Origin: CBFHWU01 sp965659665
GTDB taxonomy: Bacteria; Bacteroidota; Bacteroidia; Flavobacteriales; Flavobacteriaceae
DNA: 64,000 nucleotides
Reading direction: 5' to 3'
Assembly (NCBI GenBank): GCA_965659665.1
Contig: CBFHWU010000015.1
Location: forward strand, 62,001 to 126,000
In this document: positions 17,653 through 26,404 of the stretch, one piece after another
Layout: every line of letters begins with the position of its first letter
Position numbering within the stretch: position 1 is the first letter of the stretch
Notes under the pieces: model-generated
Seen by the model: the letters and a program-made list of their open reading frames with translations, nothing else
Databases searched by the model: none
Told to the model about the DNA's origin: nothing
Program-made: the position numbers and the translations under genes

Positions 17653-19248
17653 ATGGCCACAGTAATCAATATGCCTCGATTGAGCGATACCATGGAAGAA
17701 GGTACCGTAGCTTCATGGTTAAAAAAAGTAGGTGAAACAATCTCAGAAGGTGACATTTTAGCCGAAATTGAAACAGACAAAGCCACTATGGAATTTGAAT
17801 CCTTTCATGACGGTGTTTTGCTTCACATTGGTATTCAAGAAGGTGAAACTGCTGCTGTAGACAGTCTTTTGGCCATCATTGGAAATGAAGGGGAAGATAT
17901 TTCTGTGCTGTTAAACCCTGATCAAAATAGGCAAGATAAAGAGACTGATCATACCAAAAATGATGATACACCAAACAATACACCATCTGAAATACCAGAT
18001 GGAGTCGAGGTGATTAAAATGCCACGACTAAGCGATACTATGGAAGAAGGTACTGTTGCGTCATGGCTAAAACAAGTGGGGGATTCAGTTGAAGAAGGGG
18101 ATATCCTCGCCGAAATTGAAACCGATAAAGCCACCATGGAGTTTGAATCTTTTTTTAGTGGTGAACTTTTATATGTTGGATTACAAGAGGGTGAAACAGC
18201 GGCTGTAGATAGCTTGTTAGCCATTATTGGCCCTGCTGGTACCGATGTTGATGCTGTTTTAAGTGCTGATATGCACTCGGATAATACTCAAGAAAAAGAA
18301 GTTTCAATAAAAGAAACACCTGCTACTACAATAGTTGAAAAAAAATCTTTACCCACTCCCAATCCTGAACCTGTAGTTCCTCAAGCAAATGGTGGACGAA
18401 TTATGGCTTCTCCTTTAGCCAAAAAAATAGCGAAAGAAAAAGGCATTGATTTAGGTCTAGTAAAAGGAACAGGTGATCAAGGGCGAATAATCAAGAGAGA
18501 TGTCGAAAATTTTGTTCCCTCTGTTGTGCCAAGTTCTGTTGCTCAACCTTTTGTTGCTAAAGGCCAAGAAAGAACAGAGGAGATTCCTAATTCACAAATG
18601 CGGAAAGCAATTGCTAAAAACTTGGCAGCTTCCAAATTTACGGCACCCCATTATTATCTTTCAGTCGAGTTTGATATGGATAATGCTATTGCCTTTCGCA
18701 AGCAATACAATCAAATTCCAGCTACCAAAATATCATTTAACGATATCATTGTTAAAGCTACTGCATTGGCCTTAAAGCACCACCCTCAAGTTAACTCCCA
18801 ATGGCTTGAAGACAACATGCAACTCAATCATCACGTACATGTTGGGGTAGCGGTGGCTGTTCCTGATGGGTTAGTTGTTCCTGTTTTGAGGTTTACCGAT
18901 GAAATGAATCTTCCTCAAATTGGAACTCTGGTAAAGGATTATGCAAAACGTGCTCAAATCAAAAAATTAACCCCCACTGAAATGTCAGGCAGTACGTTTA
19001 CTGTTTCTAATTTAGGAATGTTTGGAATTCAAGAATTCACTTCAATCATCAATCAACCTAATTCGGCTATTTTGTCGGTGGGTGCTATCATACAAAAACC
19101 AGTAGTGAAAGAGGGTAATATTGTTATTGGAAATACGATTAAACTGACGTTAGCTTGTGATCATCGAACAGTGGATGGAGCCACTGGAGCACAATTCCTT
19201 CAGACACTTCGTGAGTATATTGAAAACCCTCTCCGATTAGTGGTTTGA
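17653..19248 (+). CDS. pdhC: Pyruvate dehydrogenase E2, dihydrolipoamide acetyltransferase (two lipoyl domains)
   Basis: 531-residue core enzyme that passes the acetyl group to CoA. Two near-identical lipoyl domains (about residues 2-77 and 119-193) each carry the modified lysine in ETDKATMEFES (Lys43 and Lys159). After a Pro/Thr-rich linker comes the peripheral-subunit-binding domain (about 250-285, ASPLAKKIAKEKGIDL) and the catalytic domain, with DHRTVDGATG near the C-terminus supplying the active-site His. The two lipoyl domains are similar also at DNA level and form an internal repeat. It is directly coupled to pdhA, one base between the genes, and 1 base from the following SDR gene. Confidence 0.96.
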   Translation: MATVINMPRLSDTMEEGTVASWLKKVGETISEGDILAEIETDKATMEFESFHDGVLLHIGIQEGETAAVDSLLAIIGNEGEDISVLLNPDQNRQDKETDHTKNDDTPNNTPSEIPDGVEVIKMPRLSDTMEEGTVASWLKQVGDSVEEGDILAEIETDKATMEFESFFSGELLYVGLQEGETAAVDSLLAIIGPAGTDVDAVLSADMHSDNTQEKEVSIKETPATTIVEKKSLPTPNPEPVVPQANGGRIMASPLAKKIAKEKGIDLGLVKGTGDQGRIIKRDVENFVPSVVPSSVAQPFVAKGQERTEEIPNSQMRKAIAKNLAASKFTAPHYYLSVEFDMDNAIAFRKQYNQIPATKISFNDIIVKATALALKHHPQVNSQWLEDNMQLNHHVHVGVAVAVPDGLVVPVLRFTDEMNLPQIGTLVKDYAKRAQIKKLTPTEMSGSTFTVSNLGMFGIQEFTSIINQPNSAILSVGAIIQKPVVKEGNIVIGNTIKLTLACDHRTVDGATGAQFLQTLREYIENPLRLVV

Positions 19249-19249
19249 G

Positions 19250-19930
19250 ATGGGTAACCAAAAGCATATTGTTATCACAGGAGCAAGTCGAGGTATAGGT
19301 CTTGCGCTGGCCAAACAGTTTGCTCTCTCAGGTCATAAAGTATGGGCCATATCCCGAAATATTCAATCTATAGCGGCCCTTGAGCACCCCTCTATTGTTC
19401 CAATTGCCTTAGATATAACAGATGAAAAAAAAATTTTAGCATGGGCCTCTAATTTTGAAACCCATTGGGACATCCTAATTAACAATGCTGGAATGCTCAT
19501 TAACAAACCTTTCATTCAGACGACTAAAGCGGACTTTGAGTCTGTTTACCAAGTAAATGTTTTTGGTGTAGCTAGTATTATTAGAGCATTATTTTCCTTC
19601 CGAGCTTCATCGTCACATATTGTTAACATCAGTAGTATGGGAGGTCTTACAGGGACATCTAAATTTCCAGGATTAGCAGCGTACAGCAGTAGTAAAGGGG
19701 CATTGTCTATTCTCACAGAACTTCTTGCTGAAGAATTTAAAGAAGAGCGTGTTTCAGTCAACGGTTTAGCTTTAGGAGCTGTCCAAACTGAAATGCTTTC
19801 AGCCGCTTTTCCAGATTTTAAGGCTCCTGTATCAGCTGATGATATGGCCTCATATATTATGAATTTTTCACTTCATGGATGGCAGTTTTATAACGGAAAA
19901 GTGCTGGCTGTTTCGAGTACTACACCATGA
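19250..19930 (+). CDS. Short-chain dehydrogenase/reductase (SDR)
   Basis: 226-residue classical SDR: cofactor loop TGASRGIG (10-17), NNAG (78-81), catalytic Ser near 128, Tyr145 and Lys149 in YSSSK. Arg34-35 region (ISRN) after the second strand hints at NADP(H) preference. The substrate is unknown. It is shorter than most SDRs (usually about 250), because the C-terminal substrate loop is short. It starts one base after pdhC and its TGA overlaps the next ATG (ATGA, 19927-19930), so pdhA-pdhC-SDR-SprT form one operon. Confidence 0.9.
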   Translation: MGNQKHIVITGASRGIGLALAKQFALSGHKVWAISRNIQSIAALEHPSIVPIALDITDEKKILAWASNFETHWDILINNAGMLINKPFIQTTKADFESVYQVNVFGVASIIRALFSFRASSSHIVNISSMGGLTGTSKFPGLAAYSSSKGALSILTELLAEEFKEERVSVNGLALGAVQTEMLSAAFPDFKAPVSADDMASYIMNFSLHGWQFYNGKVLAVSSTTP

Positions 19931-20541
19931 ATGACTACACTGACTTTTTACCACCGCCTGCTGTTGGTTTATGTCGTGATTTGATCCATTCTAATCTGTT
20001 AGAAATTAAGGTGGTTCGTCCAAGAAAAACACGACATGGAGACTTTAGACGAATTTCACCAAACCGATATTTAATTACGATCAATCAAATGGATAATCCA
20101 TATCTATTTTTGACTACTTTAGTGCATGAAATTGCACATTTTAATGTGACCACGTCTAGGTCGTTTCGCGTAAAACCACATGGTCAAGAATGGAAACAGA
20201 TGTTCAAATCTTTGATGTTACCTTTCTTAACTCCGCAAATATTTCCAGAACATTTATTAGGGTTATTAGCCAAACACCTTAAAAATCCAAAAGCTACAAC
20301 AGAATCAGATCTAAACTTGACCTTGGCTTTTAAGAAATATGACCTCCCTTCAGAGAAGATATATATTTTTGAACTTGATTTAGGAGATTGTTTTACAGTT
20401 GATAACGGAACTTTATTTGTACGTGGCGAAAAACGCAGAAAAAGATATTTGTGTACCTCATCTCTTAATCGAAAAAAGTATTTATTTTCTCCCCAAACTC
20501 AGGTGATTAAAGTGGAATGTAATGACATTTTAACAAAATGA
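19927..20541 (+). CDS. SprT-like zinc metalloprotease-fold protein
   Basis: 204-residue protein with a SprT-like domain: HEIAH at residues 67-71 (within TLVHEIAHF) and a third likely zinc ligand His85 in KPHGQEW. The C-terminal part has a KKYL-type beta region but lacks the four-cysteine zinc ribbon of many SprT proteins. Eukaryotic relatives degrade DNA-protein crosslinks; the bacterial role is not established. The gene is coupled to the SDR gene by a 4-base ATGA overlap. Confidence 0.88.
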   Translation: MNDYTDFLPPPAVGLCRDLIHSNLLEIKVVRPRKTRHGDFRRISPNRYLITINQMDNPYLFLTTLVHEIAHFNVTTSRSFRVKPHGQEWKQMFKSLMLPFLTPQIFPEHLLGLLAKHLKNPKATTESDLNLTLAFKKYDLPSEKIYIFELDLGDCFTVDNGTLFVRGEKRRKRYLCTSSLNRKKYLFSPQTQVIKVECNDILTK

Positions 20542-20557
20542 TTATATTGTAGACGTC

Positions 20558-22012
20558 ATGGAAAATAAATTTAGTTTTAACGAAAACCAAGATTCTGGAA
20601 CTGCTGCTAAGCAAGATGCACGCTCTTTTTTTAAAAATTTATTTCAGTTTTTACAACAGTTATTAAGTTTTCGAAAAGACACCGATCATCAGGCTACTTT
20701 AGACGGAATTCGTGCGGATATTCCTTTTCGAGGTGCTACAGCATGGGTGCTAATTTGTTCCATTTTTTTGGCTTCAATAGGATTGAATGCAAATGCACCC
20801 GCAGTAGTTATTGGTGCGATGCTTATAGCACCACTAATGGGACCAGTATTGGGAATTGGTGTTTCTTTAGCCATTCATGATGTAGATACACTTAGAAGAT
20901 CTTTACTAAATTTTACTGTGATGGTCTTACTTAGTGTAATAACAGCAACTCTTTTCTTTGCGATATTCCCTTTGAGAGAAGACTCTTCAGAACTATTGGC
21001 CCGAACCCAGCCTGATATACGTGATGTGCTCATTGCGTTTTTTGGTGGGTTAGCCTTGATTATTGCACGTACCAAAAAAGGGACTATTGCCTCTGTAATT
21101 TTTGGGGTGGCAATTGCTACGGCTTTGATGCCCCCTTTGTGTACGGTTGGATACGGATTTGCTCAAGGGAATATAGGGTATGCTTTACGTGCTTTGTATT
21201 TATTTTTTATCAATACTACCTTTATTGCTTTAGCTTCTTTTTTGGTAGTACGAATTTTGAGATTTCCCATGATTCGTTATGCAAACTCAAGAAAACGAAA
21301 AAGAATTTCCAACCTAGCTTCGCTGCTCGCTTTGCTGGTGATGATTCCTGCTGGATATACCTTTGTAGGGGTGCTCAAAAAAAGTCGATTTACAACCGCA
21401 GCAAACACTTTTTTGACAACAGAGCTAAATGGCTTACAATACGCTGATTACTTAAAACAAACTGCTCGTATTGATTTTTCTGAAGGGGAAGATCCCAAAA
21501 TAATCATCAATACTTTTGGCCTAAATCCTCTTGAAGAAAGTGTTGTGCAATTGCTTAAAACCCGATTGCTTTCCTATCCTGCTTTGACCGAAACCAAGCT
21601 TGTTATCAATCAACAAGAACGTTTGTCTAATATTGTTAACGAACAAAGATATTTAAAAGAGCTACGAATAAGAGACTCCCTTGACTTGTTAAGTAAATCC
21701 CAGCAAATTGAAATTTTAAAAAATGAATTAGAAAAGGTTTCAAGTCAAATTCAAACAACCATTCCTTTTGAAGAAATTTCTCGTGAAATATTATTTGTAA
21801 ATTCTAACATAAAATCATTACGCTATGCCAACACCTTGGTATCAAACTTTAATAAAATAGATACTATTTTATTAAAGTTTGAAGTGATATGGAAAGAATC
21901 TATAGAGGATGGAAAGCGCATGCAAGATGAAACTGAACTCCGCAACTGGTTAGCATTAAAAATACCTGAAATAAGTTTCGAACTGAAAAGTATGCTAGTT
22001 GATGTAGAGTGA
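20558..22012 (+). CDS. DUF389 (TIGR00341-type) polytopic membrane protein
   Basis: 484 residues. The DUF389 core has about six membrane helices between residues 60 and 250, including the conserved stretch VVIGAMLIAPLMGPVLGIG near the second helix and ATALMPPLCTVGYG. A long soluble C-terminal region with coiled-coil character (KELRIRDSLDLLSKSQQIEIL) follows. The function of the family is not known. Its 3' end overlaps the convergent ABC ATPase gene by 18 bases. It is 16 bases after the SprT-like gene and probably the last gene of the pdh operon. Confidence 0.9.
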   Translation: MENKFSFNENQDSGTAAKQDARSFFKNLFQFLQQLLSFRKDTDHQATLDGIRADIPFRGATAWVLICSIFLASIGLNANAPAVVIGAMLIAPLMGPVLGIGVSLAIHDVDTLRRSLLNFTVMVLLSVITATLFFAIFPLREDSSELLARTQPDIRDVLIAFFGGLALIIARTKKGTIASVIFGVAIATALMPPLCTVGYGFAQGNIGYALRALYLFFINTTFIALASFLVVRILRFPMIRYANSRKRKRISNLASLLALLVMIPAGYTFVGVLKKSRFTTAANTFLTTELNGLQYADYLKQTARIDFSEGEDPKIIINTFGLNPLEESVVQLLKTRLLSYPALTETKLVINQQERLSNIVNEQRYLKELRIRDSLDLLSKSQQIEILKNELEKVSSQIQTTIPFEEISREILFVNSNIKSLRYANTLVSNFNKIDTILLKFEVIWKESIEDGKRMQDETELRNWLALKIPEISFELKSMLVDVE

Positions 22013-22753
22013 ACGTACTTTTTTAAATAGCTCCGAAGAATAAACAAAATCGGTAACGGCTTCATTATCTGTTTTAAAAATATCTTTATTTGATCCACGC
22101 CATGCTTTCAGTCCGTCTTTTAGAAATAATATGGTATCTCCAATTTCCATTACAGAGTTCATATCGTGTGAATTAATGACAGTAGTAATGTTGTATTCTT
22201 TTGTAATCTCATGAATAAGATTATCGATCAAAATAGCCGTTTTAGGATCCAACCCAGAATTTGGTTCATCACAAAATAAATACTTTGGTCGCATTACAAC
22301 TGCACGAGCAATAGCAACACGTTTTTGCATTCCTCCTGAAATTTCTGAGGGTAGTTTTTCATTTGCATTAATTAAATTTACTCGATGTATCACTTCTTTA
22401 GCTTGATTTCTCATTTCACGTTCACTCATTTTGGTCAGCATCCGCATTGGAAACATCACGTTTTCAAGAACACTAAGGGAGTCAAATAACGCACTCCCTT
22501 GAAAAACCATCCCCGTTTCGGTTCGTAATTTTCTTCTTTCAGTAAAATTCATAGACTTTAATTTTTGATTATCAAAAATCATTTTTCCAGAATCTGGCTC
22601 AAAAAGACCTAAAAGACATTTGAGTAATACGGTTTTTCCTGAACCGCTTTGTCCAATAATAAGGTTCGTCTTTCCGCGCTCAAAAAAGGTACTGATATCT
22701 TTCAGAACAGTTTGCCCGTTAAAGCTTTTGTGGATGTTTTGAATTTCAATCAT
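21995..22753 (-). CDS. ABC transporter ATPase, MlaF-like (lipid transport)
   Basis: ATPase of 252 residues from ATG 22751-22753 (MIEIQNIHKSF). A longer frame to 22816 would run into the permease gene, so I reject it. Walker A GQSGSGKTVLLK, signature SGGMQKRVAIARA, Walker B LFCDEPNSGLDP and the switch His in NSHDM are all intact. With the preceding MlaE-type permease it should form the inner-membrane ATPase-permease part of a Mla/TGD-type phospholipid transporter that keeps outer-membrane lipid asymmetry. The substrate-binding MCE protein (MlaD) is not next to it. Confidence 0.92.
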   Translation of the reverse strand: MIEIQNIHKSFNGQTVLKDISTFFERGKTNLIIGQSGSGKTVLLKCLLGLFEPDSGKMIFDNQKLKSMNFTERRKLRTETGMVFQGSALFDSLSVLENVMFPMRMLTKMSEREMRNQAKEVIHRVNLINANEKLPSEISGGMQKRVAIARAVVMRPKYLFCDEPNSGLDPKTAILIDNLIHEITKEYNITTVINSHDMNSVMEIGDTILFLKDGLKAWRGSNKDIFKTDNEAVTDFVYSSELFKKVRSLYIN

Positions 22754-22755
22754 AT

Positions 22756-23493
22756 TTAAGCCAGTAATAATTGTGTTACAAAATAGTTTACAACGATAAT
22801 TACTATTGAAGTCCAAACAAAAGCAACTGTACTTGCCTTTCCTACTTCTAAAGCTCCTCCCTTCATATAATAACCATGGTAAGATGGAATGGTAGCTAAA
22901 ATCATCGCAAAAATAAAAGTTTTTATCAATGCATAGGTGACATGAAAGGGCTTAAAGTCGATCTGAATCCCCTCAACAAAATCAGCACTACTTGAAAAAC
23001 CTCCATAAATGGTGGCTGCCCAACCTCCAAAAATCCCTAAAAACATTGAAATATTTATTACAAATGGAAGTAATGTCATTGCGACTACCTTCGGAAAAAC
23101 CAAATAATTAATAGAATTTATCCCCATTACTTCCAAGGCATCTATTTGCTCTGTTACCCTCATTGTCCCAATACTCGAAGTAATGTAAGACCCTACTTTC
23201 CCTGCCAAAATTATACACATAAAAGTTGGAGCAAATTCCAATATAACGGATTGTCTTGTTGCGAATCCGACTAAATTTTTAGGAATTAAAGGATTTTCAA
23301 TATTTAATGCTGTTTGTATCGAAACAACTCCACCAACAAAAAAAGATAAGAAACCAACAATTCCTATTGAACCAATAATTAAATCCTGTATTTCTTTGAA
23401 AATGAGTCTTCGCATGACTTTTCCTTTTGTGGGCTTTAAAAAAATCATCTTTAGCATTATAAAATATGCTCCAATGTGAGTCAGTATTTTCAT
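22756..23493 (-). CDS. MlaE-family ABC transporter permease
   Basis: 245-residue MlaE/TrbJ-type (PF02405) permease. About five or six hydrophobic segments are visible, with the family motif EFAPTFMCIILAGKVGSYI and GTMRVTEQIDALEVMGIN (the conserved region after the third helix). It is 2 bases upstream of the ATPase gene. The start MKILTHIGAYF is accepted because no upstream Met fits better. The 76-base gap to the divergent phosphatase gene should hold both promoters. Confidence 0.92.
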   Translation of the reverse strand: MKILTHIGAYFIMLKMIFLKPTKGKVMRRLIFKEIQDLIIGSIGIVGFLSFFVGGVVSIQTALNIENPLIPKNLVGFATRQSVILEFAPTFMCIILAGKVGSYITSSIGTMRVTEQIDALEVMGINSINYLVFPKVVAMTLLPFVINISMFLGIFGGWAATIYGGFSSSADFVEGIQIDFKPFHVTYALIKTFIFAMILATIPSYHGYYMKGGALEVGKASTVAFVWTSIVIIVVNYFVTQLLLA

Positions 23494-23569
23494 ATGAACG
23501 AAATTAAAGAATAATGTTTGTTTAACATCATGTCATGATAAAAAAAATATATTTGGAAAAATTTATGGT

Positions 23570-25198
23570 TTGAAAAAAATTATACTATCTGCTGTATTAC
23601 CACTAATTTGGATTTCTGTTGGACTTTCTCAGTCTGATGAATCTCCCAAGCTTGTTGTAGGAATTATCGTCGACCAAATGCGCCATGATTATATCACTCG
23701 TTTTTGGAATCATTTTGGGGATGACGGGTTTAAACGTTTTTTTAATGAAGGTTTTGTGGCCAAAAACCACCACTTCAATTACTTTCAAACGAAAACGGGC
23801 CCAGGTCATGCGTCTATTGCAACAGGAACAGCACCCTCAACTCATGGGATTATTGCCAATGACTGGTATCATAAAACATTAAAGAAAGAGGTATATTGTG
23901 TTGGAGATACTAGTGTATTTTCTGTAGGGACCAAATCTGATGCTGGGGAGAAATCACCACACCGAATGCATACCACCACTTTTTCGGATCAATTACGTCT
24001 TCATTACCAGTTTAACAATAAAAGTATTGGAATTTCGATCAAAGACCGATCTGCAATATTATCCGCCGGACATTCAGCAACTGCAGCCTATTGGTTTTAT
24101 GGCAAAGATGAAGGGGTTTTTGTTAGTAGCTCCTTTTATATGAAACAATTACCAAAATGGGTTAAAGAGTTCAATTCGAAACAATATCCAATACAATTAT
24201 TAAAATCATGGAATCCCATAAAGCCTATTGAAACTTTTGTAGAAAGTAGCTCAAAGCATAATGATTTTGAAAAATTATTTGAGGGAATTTCAGTAGCAGA
24301 ATTTCCCTATGATCTCGAAAAATTAGCGCCTCTAAATGATAATTTTGATTTGTTAAAGGACACCCCTTTCGGAAATACCATTGTTACAGAATTTTCACTC
24401 GAAGCGTTCAAACATGAGGAGCTAGGCCTTGGATCATCGCCCGATTTTTTAGCTATAGCTTATTCATCTACAGATTATGTTGGCCATCACTTTGGAATTA
24501 ATTCCAATGAAATTCAGGACACCTATATTCGTTTAGATTTGGAGATCGCACAACTTTTTAAGGCTTTCGATCATCAATTAGGTAAAGGGAATTATGTGGT
24601 ATTCTTGACTTCCGATCACGGAGCAACACAAGTTCCAAATTACCTGAAAGCAAATAAAATTCCTGCAGGATATTATCAAACGAAAAATCTCAAATCTAAG
24701 CTTTCCAAGACATTGTATGATAAGTTTGGTGTAGATCATCTAATAGAAAATATCTCTAATAATGATGTGTTTTTCAACAGACAATTAATCCATCAACATT
24801 CGCTTGATTTTGACCTGGTTTTAGATGTTGCTAAAGAATATTTTTTGACTCTCGATTTTGTTGATAAGGTGTTTAAGTCAACCGAACTTTTACAACTCTC
24901 GGAAGTAGAACTTTTACACCATTTATTGATTCAGAGTCATCATCAAAAATATTCTGGAGATCTTATTTTTGTTCAAAGACCTTCCTTTATAAATTATAAC
25001 CAAAAAGGAACGACTCACGGTAGTGGATTTAATTATGACACACACGTACCTCTTATGTTTTTCGGAAAAGGAATCCAAAAAGGTCACACCTTTCGCCGCA
25101 CAGAGATTACAGACATAGCTCCTACCTTATCAGCATTACTATCGATAGGATACCCCAATGGTAGCACAGGAAATCCAATACATGAAGTATTAAATTAA
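23570..25198 (+). CDS. PafA-like alkaline phosphatase, exported
   Basis: 542-residue alkaline-phosphatase-superfamily enzyme with a signal peptide (to about residue 20, GLSQS). It has the PafA pattern: Asp35 (IIVDQMRHDY) as first metal ligand, nucleophile Thr76 in TKTGPGHASI, then TSDHGATQVP and THGSGFNYDTHVPLMFFG supplying the other metal ligands. PafA enzymes are phosphate-irrepressible periplasmic phosphomonoesterases that let Bacteroidetes use organic phosphate. The start is TTG 23570; no in-frame ATG is near and a TATATTTG box (23548-23555) lies just upstream. The last bases overlap the convergent KAS III-like gene by 4. Confidence 0.9.
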   Translation: MKKIILSAVLPLIWISVGLSQSDESPKLVVGIIVDQMRHDYITRFWNHFGDDGFKRFFNEGFVAKNHHFNYFQTKTGPGHASIATGTAPSTHGIIANDWYHKTLKKEVYCVGDTSVFSVGTKSDAGEKSPHRMHTTTFSDQLRLHYQFNNKSIGISIKDRSAILSAGHSATAAYWFYGKDEGVFVSSSFYMKQLPKWVKEFNSKQYPIQLLKSWNPIKPIETFVESSSKHNDFEKLFEGISVAEFPYDLEKLAPLNDNFDLLKDTPFGNTIVTEFSLEAFKHEELGLGSSPDFLAIAYSSTDYVGHHFGINSNEIQDTYIRLDLEIAQLFKAFDHQLGKGNYVVFLTSDHGATQVPNYLKANKIPAGYYQTKNLKSKLSKTLYDKFGVDHLIENISNNDVFFNRQLIHQHSLDFDLVLDVAKEYFLTLDFVDKVFKSTELLQLSEVELLHHLLIQSHHQKYSGDLIFVQRPSFINYNQKGTTHGSGFNYDTHVPLMFFGKGIQKGHTFRRTEITDIAPTLSALLSIGYPNGSTGNPIHEVLN

Positions 25199-26253
25199 AC
25201 TTGGTAAGCAATAGCATTGATATTCATACCTGCACCAACGCTTCCAAAAAGAATCACATCCCCTTTGCTAAGATGATGACCTTCTAGTTCATTCTTAGAA
25301 ACCAAATCCAATAAGGTGGGTATTGTTGCTACTGAACTGTTCCCAAGTTTAGAAATGCTCATAGGTAAAGCATCCTTTGGCATTGGGTGTTTATGCAATC
25401 TATAGAAACGTTTGATAATAGCTTCATCCATTTTTTCATTAGCTTGATGTAAAAACACCTTTTTGACTTCTTCTATTGTTTTACCACTTTTTTCTAAACA
25501 TGTTTTTAACGCTTGAGGAACATGAGAAAGTGCAAATTCATATACTTTTCTCCCGTACATTTTGATGTATCGTTTTCGTTGGTCAACTTGTGGATTAAAA
25601 GATTTTCCATAATAAAGGTAAAAAGCCTCTTCGTTGGTGAAGGTTGCTGTTTTGTGTGCCAAAATACCTCCTTTTTCATTGGTAAGTTCAATTACAGCTG
25701 CTCCTGCACCGTCAGCATATATCATCGAATCTCTATCGTTTTCATCGATCACGCGTGATAAAGTTTCTGCTCCTATAACTAGACACTTTCTGGCCATTCC
25801 TGCTTTAATATATGCTTGAGCTTGAATAACACCTTCAACCCATCCTGGGCAGCCAAATATAAGATCGTAACAAACACAGTCAGCGCTTTTAATACCTAAA
25901 TGGTGTTTTACACGAGTGGCTAAAGTTGGAAGCGCGTCTGTTTGATGGGTTTCTGGTTTTACATCTCCAAAATTATGAGCAATAATAATATAATCTAGTG
26001 TTTCAGGGTCAATTCCCGAAGAATCAATGGCTTTTTCAGCAGCAAAAAACGCCAAATCTGACGCGGTATGATGGGGCTTGGCATATCTGCGTTCTTCAAT
26101 TCCTGTGATGTTTTTGAATTTCTGAATAATAACATCGTTATCTACTTCAAACGGAGTACCGTTTTCTTGTAGAAAAATATGCTTAGAAAAATCAGTATTG
26201 GTTTCGATATGATCAGGTACATATCTGCCAGTACCTGTAATTTTGATTTGCAT
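25195..26253 (-). CDS. 3-oxoacyl-ACP synthase III (FabH)-like enzyme
   Basis: 352 residues from ATG 26251-26253 (MQIKITGTGRYVP); a 7-residue extension is possible. Thiolase-fold condensing enzyme with the KAS III triad: Cys135 (LIFGCPGWVEG), His269 (FLHQANEKM) and Asn305 (LGNSSVAT). GCPGW in place of the usual ACAGF marks it as a distant KAS III branch, often present in Flavobacteria beside the true FabH. It may start branched or special fatty acids or polyenes; the role is not fixed by context. It stands alone between the phosphatase and gcvP. Confidence 0.9.
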   Translation of the reverse strand: MQIKITGTGRYVPDHIETNTDFSKHIFLQENGTPFEVDNDVIIQKFKNITGIEERRYAKPHHTASDLAFFAAEKAIDSSGIDPETLDYIIIAHNFGDVKPETHQTDALPTLATRVKHHLGIKSADCVCYDLIFGCPGWVEGVIQAQAYIKAGMARKCLVIGAETLSRVIDENDRDSMIYADGAGAAVIELTNEKGGILAHKTATFTNEEAFYLYYGKSFNPQVDQRKRYIKMYGRKVYEFALSHVPQALKTCLEKSGKTIEEVKKVFLHQANEKMDEAIIKRFYRLHKHPMPKDALPMSISKLGNSSVATIPTLLDLVSKNELEGHHLSKGDVILFGSVGAGMNINAIAYQV

Positions 26254-26404
26254 AGGGATTGTTGTTTGATACAAATTTATTGAACTGATCAGTGAAGTTT
26301 TATTTTAGCACAAAATCATTACGATGCCCAAAATAGTTATTAAAAATAATTTAGAGGATAACATAGGTTAAAAACTAGATATATTAAGAAGAAGATTTCT
26401 TTTT

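Noticed and set aside
17653..18250. Long direct repeat inside pdhC
   Set aside because: Explained by two homologous lipoyl domains, normal for E2 proteins.
22754..22816. Longer MlaF start (MDFNSNYRC...)
   Set aside because: Overlaps the permease gene and lacks family similarity; ATG 22753 starts the ABC domain properly.
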